Assembly: GCA_902781655.1 (NCBI GenBank)
Contig: CACZJZ010000007.1
Location: forward strand, 45,131 to 109,130
Length of the DNA: 64,000 bases
Source of the DNA: an uncultured Lachnospiraceae bacterium
GTDB taxonomy: Bacteria; Bacillota; Clostridia; Lachnospirales; Lachnospiraceae
Direction of reading: 5' to 3'
Below the pieces are notes generated by a model. It saw only the letters and a list, made by a program, of their open reading frames with translations. It did not search any database and was not told where the DNA came from. Made by a program: the position numbers and the translations under genes. Positions 41,883 through 50,752 of the stretch are shown in pieces (within the stretch, counting starts at the first letter, position 1; each line of letters starts with the position of its first letter).

Positions 41883-43529
41883 TCAGGCCTTTGCCTGCGC
41901 CGCTTTCTTCTTTCCATTTACCACGCAGAGGGCCAGGTAGCAGATGGTGAACACTGCCGCCACAATATAAGCTGCTGTCCAGCTCATTGCCGAGGAGCCG
42001 GCGGTCTGCGCCGGGTTGTGCACGATGAACGAGCAGGTCGCAAAGGCATAGAACGCAGCCGGGATAAGCGGCACCCAGACGAATTTGCCCTTGCCGTTCT
42101 TGAACATCCAGGCGGCGATGCAGGCCAGCGCGAACAGGGAGATCATCTGGTTGGACCATGCGAAGTATCTCCAGAGAATGTTAAAGCCATTCGCATTGAA
42201 TTTTGCCCAGAGCAGAATCACGAAGACCAGAGCGAACACCGGTGCAGCCAGCGCGATACGCTGTCTGTTGTTCTCCTGGCGGATGTGCAGGGAATCAGCC
42301 AGCGTCAGGCGCAGTGCGCGGAGCGCGGTATCGCCGGAGGTGATCGGAAGAACCACAACGCCGATGAGGGCGATGGTGCCGCCGATGCTGCCGAGCGCGT
42401 CACGGCAGACGACGCCGGTGACTGCAGCCGCGCCAATCTGATGGAAGAACTGATCCCCGGCCTGAATGTAGGAAGCATTCAGCGCACCGTTCGTGAGTGC
42501 CTTCTCCGCGGTTGTGAGCTGAAGATAGCTGTTGCCCATCATGGAGAGGCCGCCGTTCGCCGCGCCGAGATTGATCATCGCCATCGTCCCGGCTGCCCAG
42601 CACATCGCAATGAAGCCTTCCACGATCATCATGTTGTAGAAGCACATCCGGCCGTTCTTCTCCGACTCAATGGTTCTGGACACCAGTGCGGTCTGCGTGC
42701 TGTGGAATCCGGAGAGGATGCCGCAGGCAACCGTCAGGAAGAACACCGGAATGAAGTGGCTGGCATTGAAGTACGTGCCGTAGTCAAAACCCGACGCGTT
42801 GATGGTGACGGCGGCGCCGGTCGAGTCAACGCCCTGGATCGTGCTGGATACCGTGTTCCAACTGTCCCAGATATTCGTCAGCGGATACTGATGCGCGAAG
42901 ATCGCGACAAAAATGCCCAGCGCCGAGAACACCAGAATGATGCCGAAGATCGGATAAACACGGCCGATCAGTTTGTCGATCGGCAGGCAGGTCGCCAGGA
43001 AATAGTATGCGAAGATGATAACATACACGATCCACGTCGTCGGATCGGTCGCCGCGCCGGACCACTTGAAGATCTGCGTCGTCGCGATATCGCCGGGGGT
43101 GTAGATGAACACCGCGCCGACAAGCAGCAGAAGCAGGCAGATGAATACATCATACAAAATATATACGGTCCGGTTTGTGTAATCCTTCACAAAATCCGGC
43201 ATCTGTGTGCCGCCATCCCGCGTGCAGATCATGCCCGAGAAATAATCGTGCATCGACCCGCCGATCACGTTGCCGATCGGAATCGCCAGAAACGCCGCCG
43301 GCCCGAACAGAATACCCTGAATCGGTCCCATGATCGGACCCGTTCCGGCGATGTTCAGCAGATTGATCAGACTGTTCCGCCATGTCTTCATGGGGACATA
43401 GTCCACGCCGTCCTGCCTTGAGTAGGCCGGTGTCTCGCGGTCGTCCGGTCCGAAAATGTTCTCGCAGAACTTACCGTACAGCGCGCCGCCGCAGATAAGA
43501 ATCACGAGACCGATAAGAAATGTTGCCAT
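41883..43529 (-). CDS. cstA: CstA-family carbon starvation protein (pyruvate/peptide transporter)
   Basis: A 548-aa polytopic membrane protein with well over ten hydrophobic segments. Family blocks: PAYSRQDGVDYVPMKTWRNS, NIAGTGPIMGPIQGILFGPAAFLAIPIGNVIGG and HDYFSGM. In enteric bacteria CstA-type proteins take up pyruvate (and were linked to peptides) on starvation. It is shorter than E. coli CstA (about 700 aa). The ATG at 43529 follows AGGAGGG. It is a single-gene unit with its own promoter and a hairpin after it. Confidence 0.9.
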   Translation of the reverse strand: MATFLIGLVILICGGALYGKFCENIFGPDDRETPAYSRQDGVDYVPMKTWRNSLINLLNIAGTGPIMGPIQGILFGPAAFLAIPIGNVIGGSMHDYFSGMICTRDGGTQMPDFVKDYTNRTVYILYDVFICLLLLLVGAVFIYTPGDIATTQIFKWSGAATDPTTWIVYVIIFAYYFLATCLPIDKLIGRVYPIFGIILVFSALGIFVAIFAHQYPLTNIWDSWNTVSSTIQGVDSTGAAVTINASGFDYGTYFNASHFIPVFFLTVACGILSGFHSTQTALVSRTIESEKNGRMCFYNMMIVEGFIAMCWAAGTMAMINLGAANGGLSMMGNSYLQLTTAEKALTNGALNASYIQAGDQFFHQIGAAAVTGVVCRDALGSIGGTIALIGVVVLPITSGDTALRALRLTLADSLHIRQENNRQRIALAAPVFALVFVILLWAKFNANGFNILWRYFAWSNQMISLFALACIAAWMFKNGKGKFVWVPLIPAAFYAFATCSFIVHNPAQTAGSSAMSWTAAYIVAAVFTICYLALCVVNGKKKAAQAKA

Positions 43530-43642
43530 GTTACCCTCCTCCTGGCCGCCGCCCACTGACGCGAAGGGCATCCCATTCCGGGCATCGATCTCTCCCCGCT
43601 CCAGTCATATCTGAAAGCTATGGCCATTGATATTTATTGAGA

Positions 43643-43671
43643 ATGATACTGCGATTCCTTATCGATTTCAA
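43643..43671 (-). promoter_or_regulatory. Promoter of cstA
   Basis: Minus-strand TTGAAA (43666-43671), 17-nt spacer, TATCAT (43643-43648), in an AT-rich stretch, about 115 nt before the cstA ATG. Confidence 0.5.
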
Positions 43672-43712
43672 TGAATATTTTATAGTTATTTCATAATTTG
43701 ATTATTTTTTGA

Positions 43713-44714
43713 TCACCGATACTCTCTCACCGCAAAAAGCGGCTTGATCTTCACAACCTCCTCGTAGTCCTCCTTCGATAGGACCGTCGTGCTATCCATC
43801 GCGCGAAGATCTTCCTTGAGTACGGCAAGTGCCTCATCTACCGTCTCAGCCCGCATTTCCTGCAAGATGCGGATGAGGCGGTCAAAGACAACGGGATGGG
43901 CGTACCAGACGGGAATCGGAAAATCCCTGCATCCTCTGAGTGCTCTCTCCATCGTCTCCACGGCCTCCTGGTACTCCCGGTCGCGCCGCTTCCGGTTTGT
44001 CAGCTTGCTCGGGAGCGCCCGGCTGCTCACCATCGTGAACATCATCATGATGCCGAAAAGGAGCATCAGGAGTCCGGCAACGCGGCCTCCTCTCCGGATG
44101 AATACCGCGCCGGCAGCGGTGATCACGCCTCCTGCTGCCAGAACAGCGACTGCCACCGCTCCCACCCACGGCCGGAATAGATCTGCATGGCGCTTGAGTT
44201 TTGCCATAGCGGCCATCTTATCGCTCATTGCCTGATGCTTGTGGACCTCCCAGCGGGCTTCCTCCAGCTGCCTCTTTGCTACGCGGGCCGTCTCCGACAG
44301 CTCATTGCGGGCCATCCGCGCCTCGATTTCCTCCCGCTCCCGTTTCTTCTCCTCGCCCTTCGGTGAGAGCTGGCTGATCTCGGGATGCGTCCGTTCCAGC
44401 TCGTTCTGCATGGCGTCGCAGTCCTGCAGATAGCGGAACGAACACTGCCGCTCCTTCCCATCCCCGTACTCCACAACCAGATACAGAATCGGCGCGAGAA
44501 ACCCCTTCCCCGCGAGATCGCTCCCCGATACCCGTTTGTAAACCCGCTTCACTTCCCCGTAAGGGATATAGTAATGACGCGGGTGCATCGTACTCCCGAA
44601 ATAAAGGAATTCCTCCCCCAGCCCGCACTGGTCATACTTCCGACACTTCTTCCGATCCGCGAGCACTCTCTTCGTGTCAAAATCCGTGCCCAGCGCTTCC
44701 ACCTTTTTACTCAT
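43713..44714 (-). CDS. Uncharacterised two-TM membrane protein
   Basis: A 333-aa protein, not recognised. Residues 1-110 are beta-rich (YFGSTMHPRHYYIPYGEVKRVY), possibly a PH-like fold. Residues 115-180 are a long charged helix (KGEEKKREREEIEARMARNEL). Two transmembrane helices follow (about 188-208 and 213-231), then a helical cytoplasmic tail. The start overlaps the stop of the RsuA-type gene (ATGA), so the two are translated together, but I see no functional link. Confidence 0.65.
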   Translation of the reverse strand: MSKKVEALGTDFDTKRVLADRKKCRKYDQCGLGEEFLYFGSTMHPRHYYIPYGEVKRVYKRVSGSDLAGKGFLAPILYLVVEYGDGKERQCSFRYLQDCDAMQNELERTHPEISQLSPKGEEKKREREEIEARMARNELSETARVAKRQLEEARWEVHKHQAMSDKMAAMAKLKRHADLFRPWVGAVAVAVLAAGGVITAAGAVFIRRGGRVAGLLMLLFGIMMMFTMVSSRALPSKLTNRKRRDREYQEAVETMERALRGCRDFPIPVWYAHPVVFDRLIRILQEMRAETVDEALAVLKEDLRAMDSTTVLSKEDYEEVVKIKPLFAVREYR

Positions 44715-45484
44715 TCCGTTTCTGCCCTCCCCCGTCCCGCACTGTCCCGCAGCTCACGCAGTTCCTCTCCGGTCAGAGGCCGAACCTCGCCCGGCGCCAG
44801 CGCCGGGTCCAGCACCAGCGTGCCCATCGACAGCCGTTTCAAAGACAAAACCTGTTTCCCTACGGCGGCAAACATGCGCTTCACCTGATGATAGCGGCCC
44901 TCCGCGATCTCCACCATCGCCAGTGGAGCACCGTTTTCGTCTTCGTCCTGCGCCGCCCACAGTCTGGCCGGAGCCGCCCGGAATGCCGCACGGCCTCTGG
45001 CGGTCCCTGCCGTCTCGTCCTCCGGTACCGGAAGTCCCTCTGCGAACCGTCTGACGTCCTCGTCAGAAAACGGGCGGTCCAATTTTGCCAGATACTGCTT
45101 AGGCACATGCCTCCCCGGCGCGAGCAGGCTGTGCGCCAGCTGCCCGTCGTTCGTCAGAAGCAGCAGTCCCTCCGTGTCCTTGTCAAGACGCCCGACCGGC
45201 GCGAGATCCCGCCGTGTTGCCGCAGGAAGAAGATCCAGTACCGTCCTCTGCCGCGGATCCTCCGTCGCGCTGATCACGCCGGCCGGCTTATTCATCATGT
45301 AATATTCCACGGCATGCCAGACGACTGGTTCCCCCTCATATTCCACGCGATCCTCCGGTCCGACCGCGGCGTCGGCCTTTTTCACAGGAACGCCATTCAC
45401 AAAAACGGCACCGGCCCGAATCGCCTTCTTCAGGCCGCTCCGCGTTCCGATGCCCATATCCGCAAGATACTTGTCCAGCCTCAT
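44711..45484 (-). CDS. Pseudouridine synthase, RsuA family
   Basis: A 257-aa enzyme with an N-terminal S4 domain (MRLDKYLADMGIGTRSGLKKAI) and an RsuA/RluB-type catalytic domain with the active-site aspartate in GRLDKDTEGLLLLTNDG. It probably modifies 16S rRNA (RsuA, position 516 in E. coli), though RluB/RluE specificity cannot be excluded by sequence alone. The ATG at 45484 is chosen because the S4 domain starts there. It overlaps the next gene by 4 nt. Confidence 0.9.
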   Translation of the reverse strand: MRLDKYLADMGIGTRSGLKKAIRAGAVFVNGVPVKKADAAVGPEDRVEYEGEPVVWHAVEYYMMNKPAGVISATEDPRQRTVLDLLPAATRRDLAPVGRLDKDTEGLLLLTNDGQLAHSLLAPGRHVPKQYLAKLDRPFSDEDVRRFAEGLPVPEDETAGTARGRAAFRAAPARLWAAQDEDENGAPLAMVEIAEGRYHQVKRMFAAVGKQVLSLKRLSMGTLVLDPALAPGEVRPLTGEELRELRDSAGRGRAETE

Positions 45485-45609
45485 ATTGATACCCGTGCCG
45501 CATTTCCGGCGGCATCCGCAGCAGATAAATCCGCATGAATCCGCCCATCTTTCAGGAGCAGCAACAGGATATTGCCTCCCGCCGCAGCGCAACGTGTCAT
45601 GACACTCCC

Positions 45610-46632
45610 TCAGCCCTTATAATGCCGCCGATACGGTGCCCATGTCCGCTCACTGATGATATAGCGCGGCCGCCGCTTTGTCTCCAGATAAATTTTCCCG
45701 ATATATGTTCCGATCACGCCCAGCGAAAGCAGCTGAATACCGCCGAGAAAACAGATGATGCAGACCGTCGACGCCCAGCCCGCAACCGTGTGCCCGACCG
45801 CAGCCATCACGATAGCCCACACAATTCCGATAAATCCCACCAGACTCACGATACCGCCGAATCCGGTGATGATCGAAATCGGCTTGACCGACAGGCTCGT
45901 GATTCCGTCAAAGGCAAGCGCCAGCATTTTGCTCAGCGGATAGTGGCTGCTCCCAGCCATGCGCTCATGCCGCTCGTAGTAGACCTTTGCGCACGGATAT
46001 CCGACGAGCGGCACCAGCCCGCGCAGAAAGATATTGACCTCTTCAAAATCCGCGAAAGACTGCAGAACTCTCGCGCTGATGAGTCGGTAATCCGCGTGAT
46101 TATAGACCACCTCCGCGCCCATGCGGTTCAGCAGCCGATAGAAACTCTCCGCCGTGGTCCGTTTGAACCAGGTGTCCGTCGCCCGGGAAGAACGGACGCC
46201 ATAGACCACCTCCGCGCCCTTCAGATACTCGTCCACCATCTGATCCATCGCGTCAATATCGTCCTGCCCGTCACAGTCGATTGAAATGGTGATATCGCAG
46301 ACATCCTTCGCCTCCATCAGTCCGGCCAGCACCGCGTTCTGATGTCCGCGGTTCCGGCTCTGGCTGATCCCGATGTAATGGACATCCTGCGCGGCAAAAT
46401 CCGTGATCAGCTGCCACGTTTTGTCCTTTGACCCGTCGTTGACGAACAGCACCCGGCTCCTGTCGCTGATTTTGCCCGCTGCCGCAAGGCTCTGAATCTT
46501 CCCGAGGAAAAGCGGCGCAGTGATCGGAAGCACTGCCTCCTCATTGTAGCAGGGCACTACGATCCACAGAATCGGCTTTCCCTCCGGCGCGGCAACAGCT
46601 GTCCTCCGCATATCTTCCATATTCTCCTGCAT
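45610..46632 (-). CDS. GT2 glycosyltransferase, GtrB/polyprenyl-phosphate type
   Basis: A 340-aa enzyme. The GT-A domain (about 20-230) has VVPCYNEE, VNDGSKD, and the metal motif DCDGQDD. Two C-terminal transmembrane helices follow (about 265-290 and 300-322), with GTYIGKIYLETKRRPRY at the end. This layout is that of enzymes that load a sugar on a polyprenyl phosphate (GtrB, DPM1), supplying cell-envelope glycosylation. No GtrA flippase gene is adjacent. It is preceded by an AGGAGG about 12 nt before the ATG. Confidence 0.88.
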   Translation of the reverse strand: MQENMEDMRRTAVAAPEGKPILWIVVPCYNEEAVLPITAPLFLGKIQSLAAAGKISDRSRVLFVNDGSKDKTWQLITDFAAQDVHYIGISQSRNRGHQNAVLAGLMEAKDVCDITISIDCDGQDDIDAMDQMVDEYLKGAEVVYGVRSSRATDTWFKRTTAESFYRLLNRMGAEVVYNHADYRLISARVLQSFADFEEVNIFLRGLVPLVGYPCAKVYYERHERMAGSSHYPLSKMLALAFDGITSLSVKPISIITGFGGIVSLVGFIGIVWAIVMAAVGHTVAGWASTVCIICFLGGIQLLSLGVIGTYIGKIYLETKRRPRYIISERTWAPYRRHYKG

Positions 46633-46735
46633 GACGGTCTCTGCCTCCTATGACTCCAGCTCATTGTATCATAGCGCTTCCGGCCATTCACAGATTCTTC
46701 ATGTTTCTTTCATTCTTTTCCACGCCATGACATTC

Positions 46736-46741
46736 TATAAT
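46736..46741 (+). promoter_or_regulatory. -10 element for the DJ-1/PfpI gene
   Basis: A perfect TATAAT 42 nt before the ATG at 46783. The -35 region is poor. Confidence 0.4.
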
Positions 46742-46782
46742 GGAATTGACAATTGAATGATCAGTCCAGGAGGACCTTACTT

Positions 46783-47352
46783 ATGAATACAACAAAAAAT
46801 CCCCCCCGCCTCGCCCTTTTTCTCGCGGACGGATTTGAGGAAGTGGAAGCGCTCACCGTCGTCGATCTGCTTCGCCGTGCGGACATTTCCGTGACTACCG
46901 TCTCCATCACAGACCGCCGCGAGGTTACTTCCTCCCATCGGGTTACTGTGCTTGCGGACACCATCCTTGACGAGCTGAATTTTGACGCATTGAACGGCCT
47001 GGTACTGCCGGGCGGTATGCCGGGTACGACAAATCTCGCCGCCTGCGCTCCTCTGACCGCGCAGATTCGAAACTTCGCCGCGGACGGCCGGGAAGTCTGC
47101 GCCATCTGTGCCGCTCCTACCATTCTCGCCTCGCTCGGACTCCTCGAGGGAAAACCAGCCACCTGCTTCCCTGCGCGCGAACCCGATATGCGCGGCGCCG
47201 TCCTGACCCATGCACCCCAGACCGTGACCGGCAATATCATCACAGGGCGCAGCATGGGCTGCGCCATCGATTTTGCCCTCGCCATCGTGGAGCACTACCA
47301 GGGCAGAGACGCCGCAGACCAGCTGAAACAGGCTATCGCGTTTCCATACTGA
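46783..47352 (+). CDS. DJ-1/PfpI family protein
   Basis: A 189-aa protein of the DJ-1/YajL group: FLADGFEEVEALTVVDLLRRA at the start, LVLPGGMPGTTNL near residue 75, and the nucleophile cysteine in VCAICAAPTILA (about 106-117), plus NIITGRSMG near 157. The family includes protein chaperones and enzymes acting on glyoxal-type adducts; exact activity cannot be deduced. CAGGAGGACC precedes the ATG. It is followed after 33 nt by the CBS gene. Confidence 0.92.
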   Translation: MNTTKNPPRLALFLADGFEEVEALTVVDLLRRADISVTTVSITDRREVTSSHRVTVLADTILDELNFDALNGLVLPGGMPGTTNLAACAPLTAQIRNFAADGREVCAICAAPTILASLGLLEGKPATCFPAREPDMRGAVLTHAPQTVTGNIITGRSMGCAIDFALAIVEHYQGRDAADQLKQAIAFPY

Positions 47353-47385
47353 CCGCAGGAACAGCATTGGGGGTTACAATTTCTC

Positions 47386-47811
47386 ATGAACATCTTATTC
47401 TTCCTCACGCCCAAGGCGCAGGTCCGTTATGTGGGAGCGGACGACACTTTGCGCCAGGCGCTTGAAAAAATGGACCATTACCAGTATGCATCCGTCCCGA
47501 TTGTCGACGAGAAAACCGGCCATTACATCGGCACCCTGACCGAAGGCGACCTGCTGCGCACCATAAAGGAACAGTATGACCTCTCCCTCCGAAAGGCCGA
47601 GGATATCCCGCTCCGCCACGTACCCCGGAAACGCGACTACCTCCCCATTACCGCGTCCGCCAACATTGAAGACATCGTCCAGGCAGCCATCTCACAGAAC
47701 TTCATTCCCGTCGTGGACGACCTCGGCTGCTTCATCGGCATCATCACCCGCCGGGAAGTCATCCGCTTCCTCCAGAACTGCATCCAGCGCGGAAAACCCG
47801 AGCAAGTTTAG
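47386..47811 (+). CDS. CBS-domain protein
   Basis: A 141-aa protein with two CBS domains (about residues 8-62 and 75-135), the usual adenosine-nucleotide-sensing pair, and no other domain. TLRQALEKMDHYQYASVPIVDEKTGHYIGTLTEGDLLR is the first unit; FIPVVDDLGCFIGIITRREVIRFL belongs to the second. Its target is unknown. Its last codons (CAAGTTTAG) lie inside palindromic repeat cluster B, which supplies the stop codon. Probably co-transcribed with the DJ-1 gene. Confidence 0.85.
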   Translation: MNILFFLTPKAQVRYVGADDTLRQALEKMDHYQYASVPIVDEKTGHYIGTLTEGDLLRTIKEQYDLSLRKAEDIPLRHVPRKRDYLPITASANIEDIVQAAISQNFIPVVDDLGCFIGIITRREVIRFLQNCIQRGKPEQV

Positions 47812-47898
47812 CCTGTTTGGTACAAAAATTGTCCCTAACAAGTTTAGCTTGTTAGGGACAATTTTTGTACCAAACAGGCTAAACTTGTTAGGGACAAT
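47803..47898. repeat. Palindromic repeat cluster B (36-nt period, about 2.7 units)
   Basis: A perfect 40-bp stem with a 5-nt loop (47803-47887), plus 11 nt more. Units: a truncated one (47803-47826), 47828-47862 (ATTGTCCCTAACAAG-TTTAG-CTTGTTAGGGACAAT, perfect 15-bp stem) and 47864-47898. The period of 36 nt is the same as in cluster A. It fills the gap between the convergent CBS and lacI-type genes and overlaps the CBS stop codon, so it can work as a bidirectional terminator. Confidence 0.95.
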
Positions 47899-47903
47899 CG
47901 CAT

Positions 47904-48935
47904 TCATTTCCTGCATCCGCTTGACTCCCGAATCACCAGCTCCGCCGGCATGAGGATAGTCTGTGGCTGTCGTTTCTTGCTGATCATGTCGAAAAGCAGC
48001 GTGATGGTTGCCTCCGCCATTTGTTCCACAGGCTGGCGGACCGTGGTGAGGCGGGGAATATAAAAGTCCCCGGTACTGATTCCATCATATCCCACGATCG
48101 AAATATCCTTCGGAATGGCCAGTCCTGCGTCCGCCGCTGCGCGGCAGGCGCCGATGGCAAAAACATCTGCGGTGCAGAAGATCGCTGTCATCTCCGCCCC
48201 GGAATGGATCAGTTTCCATGCCATGCGGTAGCCGTTCTCAATAGTATAGCGCTCCGATTCACCCTGCGGCGCCTCTTCGATGAGATCGGGATTCAGCTTC
48301 AGTCCATGTGCGGCGATCGCCCTGCGGTATCCCTCGAAGCGGAGCTGTCCCACCGATTTTGTCAGCAGATTATCCCCAATGATAGCGATGCTGCGGTGTC
48401 CCTGCTCAATCAGATAGTCAACCATTTTCTCCGATTCGGCCACGTCATCCACCGCAACATTGGCGTACCAGGAAGGTTCGCCCTGCAGCGCCCCGATCGT
48501 GGAGAAAACGAAGGGCACCTTCAGCTGCCGCAGCATCGCGTCGTCATGGACAAAATTTCCGCCGAGGAAGACAATTCCCCTCAGTCTGCGCTCCTTGACC
48601 AGTTCCAGCGCGACCTGCACTTCCTCCTCGTCGGCCTCCACATGGCGCAGAATCGTGGAATAATGGTTCTCCTCAATCCGGTGTTCCATGATTTTGATCA
48701 TGGTATTGAAAAACGGGTTGGTGATTCCCTTCACAAGAAGTGCGACGGCCTTCGAATCCGTTTTCTTCAAATTGATCGCACTGTTGTTCGGAACAAATCC
48801 CGTTTCCCGGATCACCTGCATGATCTTCTGGCGCGTCTCCGGGTTGATATCCGGATGGTTATTCAGTGCCCGCGACACGGTGCTGACACTGCATCCGCAC
48901 AGCCGTGCAATATCCTTGATTGTTGTCTCAGCCAT
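47904..48935 (-). CDS. LacI-family transcriptional regulator
   Basis: A 343-aa regulator. The N-terminal helix-turn-helix and hinge (TTIKDIARLCGCSVSTVSRALNNHPDI, residues 3-30) are followed by a periplasmic-binding-like sensor domain (about 62-335). The ATG at 48935 is chosen from the family start. It is the last gene of the malQ-transporter cluster, 175 nt after malQ, and probably controls it through the CCGGTA-N4-TACCGG operator at 54215-54230. The inducer is likely a malto-oligosaccharide, from context only. Confidence 0.92.
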   Translation of the reverse strand: MAETTIKDIARLCGCSVSTVSRALNNHPDINPETRQKIMQVIRETGFVPNNSAINLKKTDSKAVALLVKGITNPFFNTMIKIMEHRIEENHYSTILRHVEADEEEVQVALELVKERRLRGIVFLGGNFVHDDAMLRQLKVPFVFSTIGALQGEPSWYANVAVDDVAESEKMVDYLIEQGHRSIAIIGDNLLTKSVGQLRFEGYRRAIAAHGLKLNPDLIEEAPQGESERYTIENGYRMAWKLIHSGAEMTAIFCTADVFAIGACRAAADAGLAIPKDISIVGYDGISTGDFYIPRLTTVRQPVEQMAEATITLLFDMISKKRQPQTILMPAELVIRESSGCRK

Positions 48936-49110
48936 AGTTTTCTTCCCCGCTCGGATATTTCCCCTCTGAAAACGCCCTGCTTTCATAAAAGAACTCAGGG
49001 TCCGATGCCGCGCAGCATCAGACCCCGTTTTGACAATGCATGCCGCCAAAAATACGGCCTGGGTATCAATTCACTCCATTGCTCCAAAATCCGCCGCAGC
49101 ACTCGTCATC

Positions 49111-50634
49111 TTACAATCTTCCATACGTCGCTGTAAAGAGATGGATTTCCTCCGCCAGTTCGTCCGTGAGCTGTCCCGGAAGCAGCCGCCATCTCCAGTT
49201 GATACCGCCGAGCGTCGACGGGTGGTTGATGCGCGCGTCATTGCCGAGATCCAGCCAGTCCTGCGCCGGAATGATCGCCGTATCCGCAACGCTCATGAAA
49301 GCGCAGCGGATAAAATCCCTCGTCGCCCGCTTCGTGCTCACAATGCCGACGTACCGCTTCGCGAACGCCCGGTCGTGCGGATTCACATCGCCAAACCAGC
49401 CCCGCATCGTCTCGTTGTCGTGCGTCCCGGTGTATACAACACAGTTATGGCTGTAATTGTGCGGCAGATAATCGCTCTCCTCGCGGGAATCGAAGGCAAA
49501 CTGCAGCACCTTCATGCCCGGATACCCGGTCTTCTTCACAAGCCGGATCACCGACGGCGTCAGATATCCGAGGTCCTCGGCGATGATCGGACGATTTCCC
49601 AGCGTTTTCTTCAGCGTGTCGAACAGGGCATACCCGGGTCCTGCCGCCCATTTTCCATTGACCGCGGTCTTCTCCCCGTACGGGATCTCGTAATACTCGT
49701 CAAAACCGCGGAAGTGATCGATCCGTACGATGTCATAGCGCCGGAAGCAGTTGGCAAGCCGCTCCATCCACCAGGCAAAATCCGTGCTCCTGTGATACTC
49801 CCAGTTGTAAATCGGATTTCCCCACAATTGTCCCGTCGCGGAGAACCCATCCGGCGGGCACCCGGCCACCACCGTCGGATACCCATTTTCGTCCAGCTTG
49901 AACAGCTCCGGATGACTCCATGTATCCGCGCTGTCAAAGGCGACGTAAATCGGAATATCCCCGATAATCTGGATGCCGCTCCTGTTTGCATAAGCCTTGA
50001 GTGCTTCCCACTGCCGACTGAAATAATACTGCTGAAACCTGTAAAATTGCATCTCGTCTGAGAGTTTTTCCCGGCAAGCCTTCAATGCTTCCGGTTTTCT
50101 CAAGCGGATATCGTCGTCCCACTCAATGAAGCATTTTCCGCCCTGTTCCGCCTTCACGGCGCTGTACAGCGCGTAATCCTCCAGCCAGGACGCCTCCCTC
50201 TCACAAAATGCGTCAAAATCCTTCCTTGCCGCATCATACGCCGTACCGGCGAAGACACCCTTCGGCTGCTCCGCGTAGGGACTGTTCTCATACGCCTTTT
50301 TCAGCAGAGCAAACCGCACCGCATAGATCTGCCCATAATCGACGTACTTTGGATCGCTGCCAAAATCCACAGCGTCCAGTTCCTCCTTCGTGAGAAAACC
50401 CTCCTCCACAAAGGCGTCCAGATCAATAAAATAGGGATTTCCCGCATAGGTAGAAAAAGACTGATACGGAGAATCGCCGTACCCGGTCGGTCCCAGTGGC
50501 AGGATCTGCCAATAGGCCTGCCCTGCCTTTTTCAGAAAATCAACAAACTCATAAGCTTCCTGCGAGAAGCAGCCTATGCCGTACTTAGACGGCAGACTTG
50601 CCACCGGAAGCAGAATCCCGCTTTTACGTTTCAT
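49111..50634 (-). CDS. malQ: 4-alpha-glucanotransferase (GH77)
   Basis: A 507-aa disproportionating enzyme that moves glucan chains between maltodextrins. Family blocks: SGILLPVASLPSKYGIG at the start, YWQILPLGPTGYGDSPYQSFST, GDIPIYVAFDSADTW near residue 220, VRIDHFRGFDEYYEIP with nucleophile Asp (about 298), IIAEDLGYLTP with acid/base Glu (about 345), and YTGTHDNET. The ATG at 50634 is set by the family start. Downstream of the permease genes by 118 nt; with the GH13 enzyme it would break down the imported maltodextrins. Confidence 0.95.
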   Translation of the reverse strand: MKRKSGILLPVASLPSKYGIGCFSQEAYEFVDFLKKAGQAYWQILPLGPTGYGDSPYQSFSTYAGNPYFIDLDAFVEEGFLTKEELDAVDFGSDPKYVDYGQIYAVRFALLKKAYENSPYAEQPKGVFAGTAYDAARKDFDAFCEREASWLEDYALYSAVKAEQGGKCFIEWDDDIRLRKPEALKACREKLSDEMQFYRFQQYYFSRQWEALKAYANRSGIQIIGDIPIYVAFDSADTWSHPELFKLDENGYPTVVAGCPPDGFSATGQLWGNPIYNWEYHRSTDFAWWMERLANCFRRYDIVRIDHFRGFDEYYEIPYGEKTAVNGKWAAGPGYALFDTLKKTLGNRPIIAEDLGYLTPSVIRLVKKTGYPGMKVLQFAFDSREESDYLPHNYSHNCVVYTGTHDNETMRGWFGDVNPHDRAFAKRYVGIVSTKRATRDFIRCAFMSVADTAIIPAQDWLDLGNDARINHPSTLGGINWRWRLLPGQLTDELAEEIHLFTATYGRL

Positions 50635-50752
50635 GGAAACTCCTGCTGCTGTTACTCCCGAACCCTCTGCACTCTGGCACGCGGCGCACACAGAACTGCC
50701 GCGCCGCACATTCCACCGGGCCGGAAGAACTCATGTGATGATAGTTTTCAGA

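Noticed and set aside
41740-41917. N-terminal extension of the MoxR ATPase with VPN-type 12-residue repeats
   Set aside because: The frame only exists because the 36-nt repeat is open in all frames. The ribosome site and family start support the ATG at 41716.
41736-47898. The 36-nt period repeats as a CRISPR array
   Set aside because: Units touch each other with only 1 nt between them, each unit is a full palindrome, there are no unique spacers, and no cas gene is in the window.
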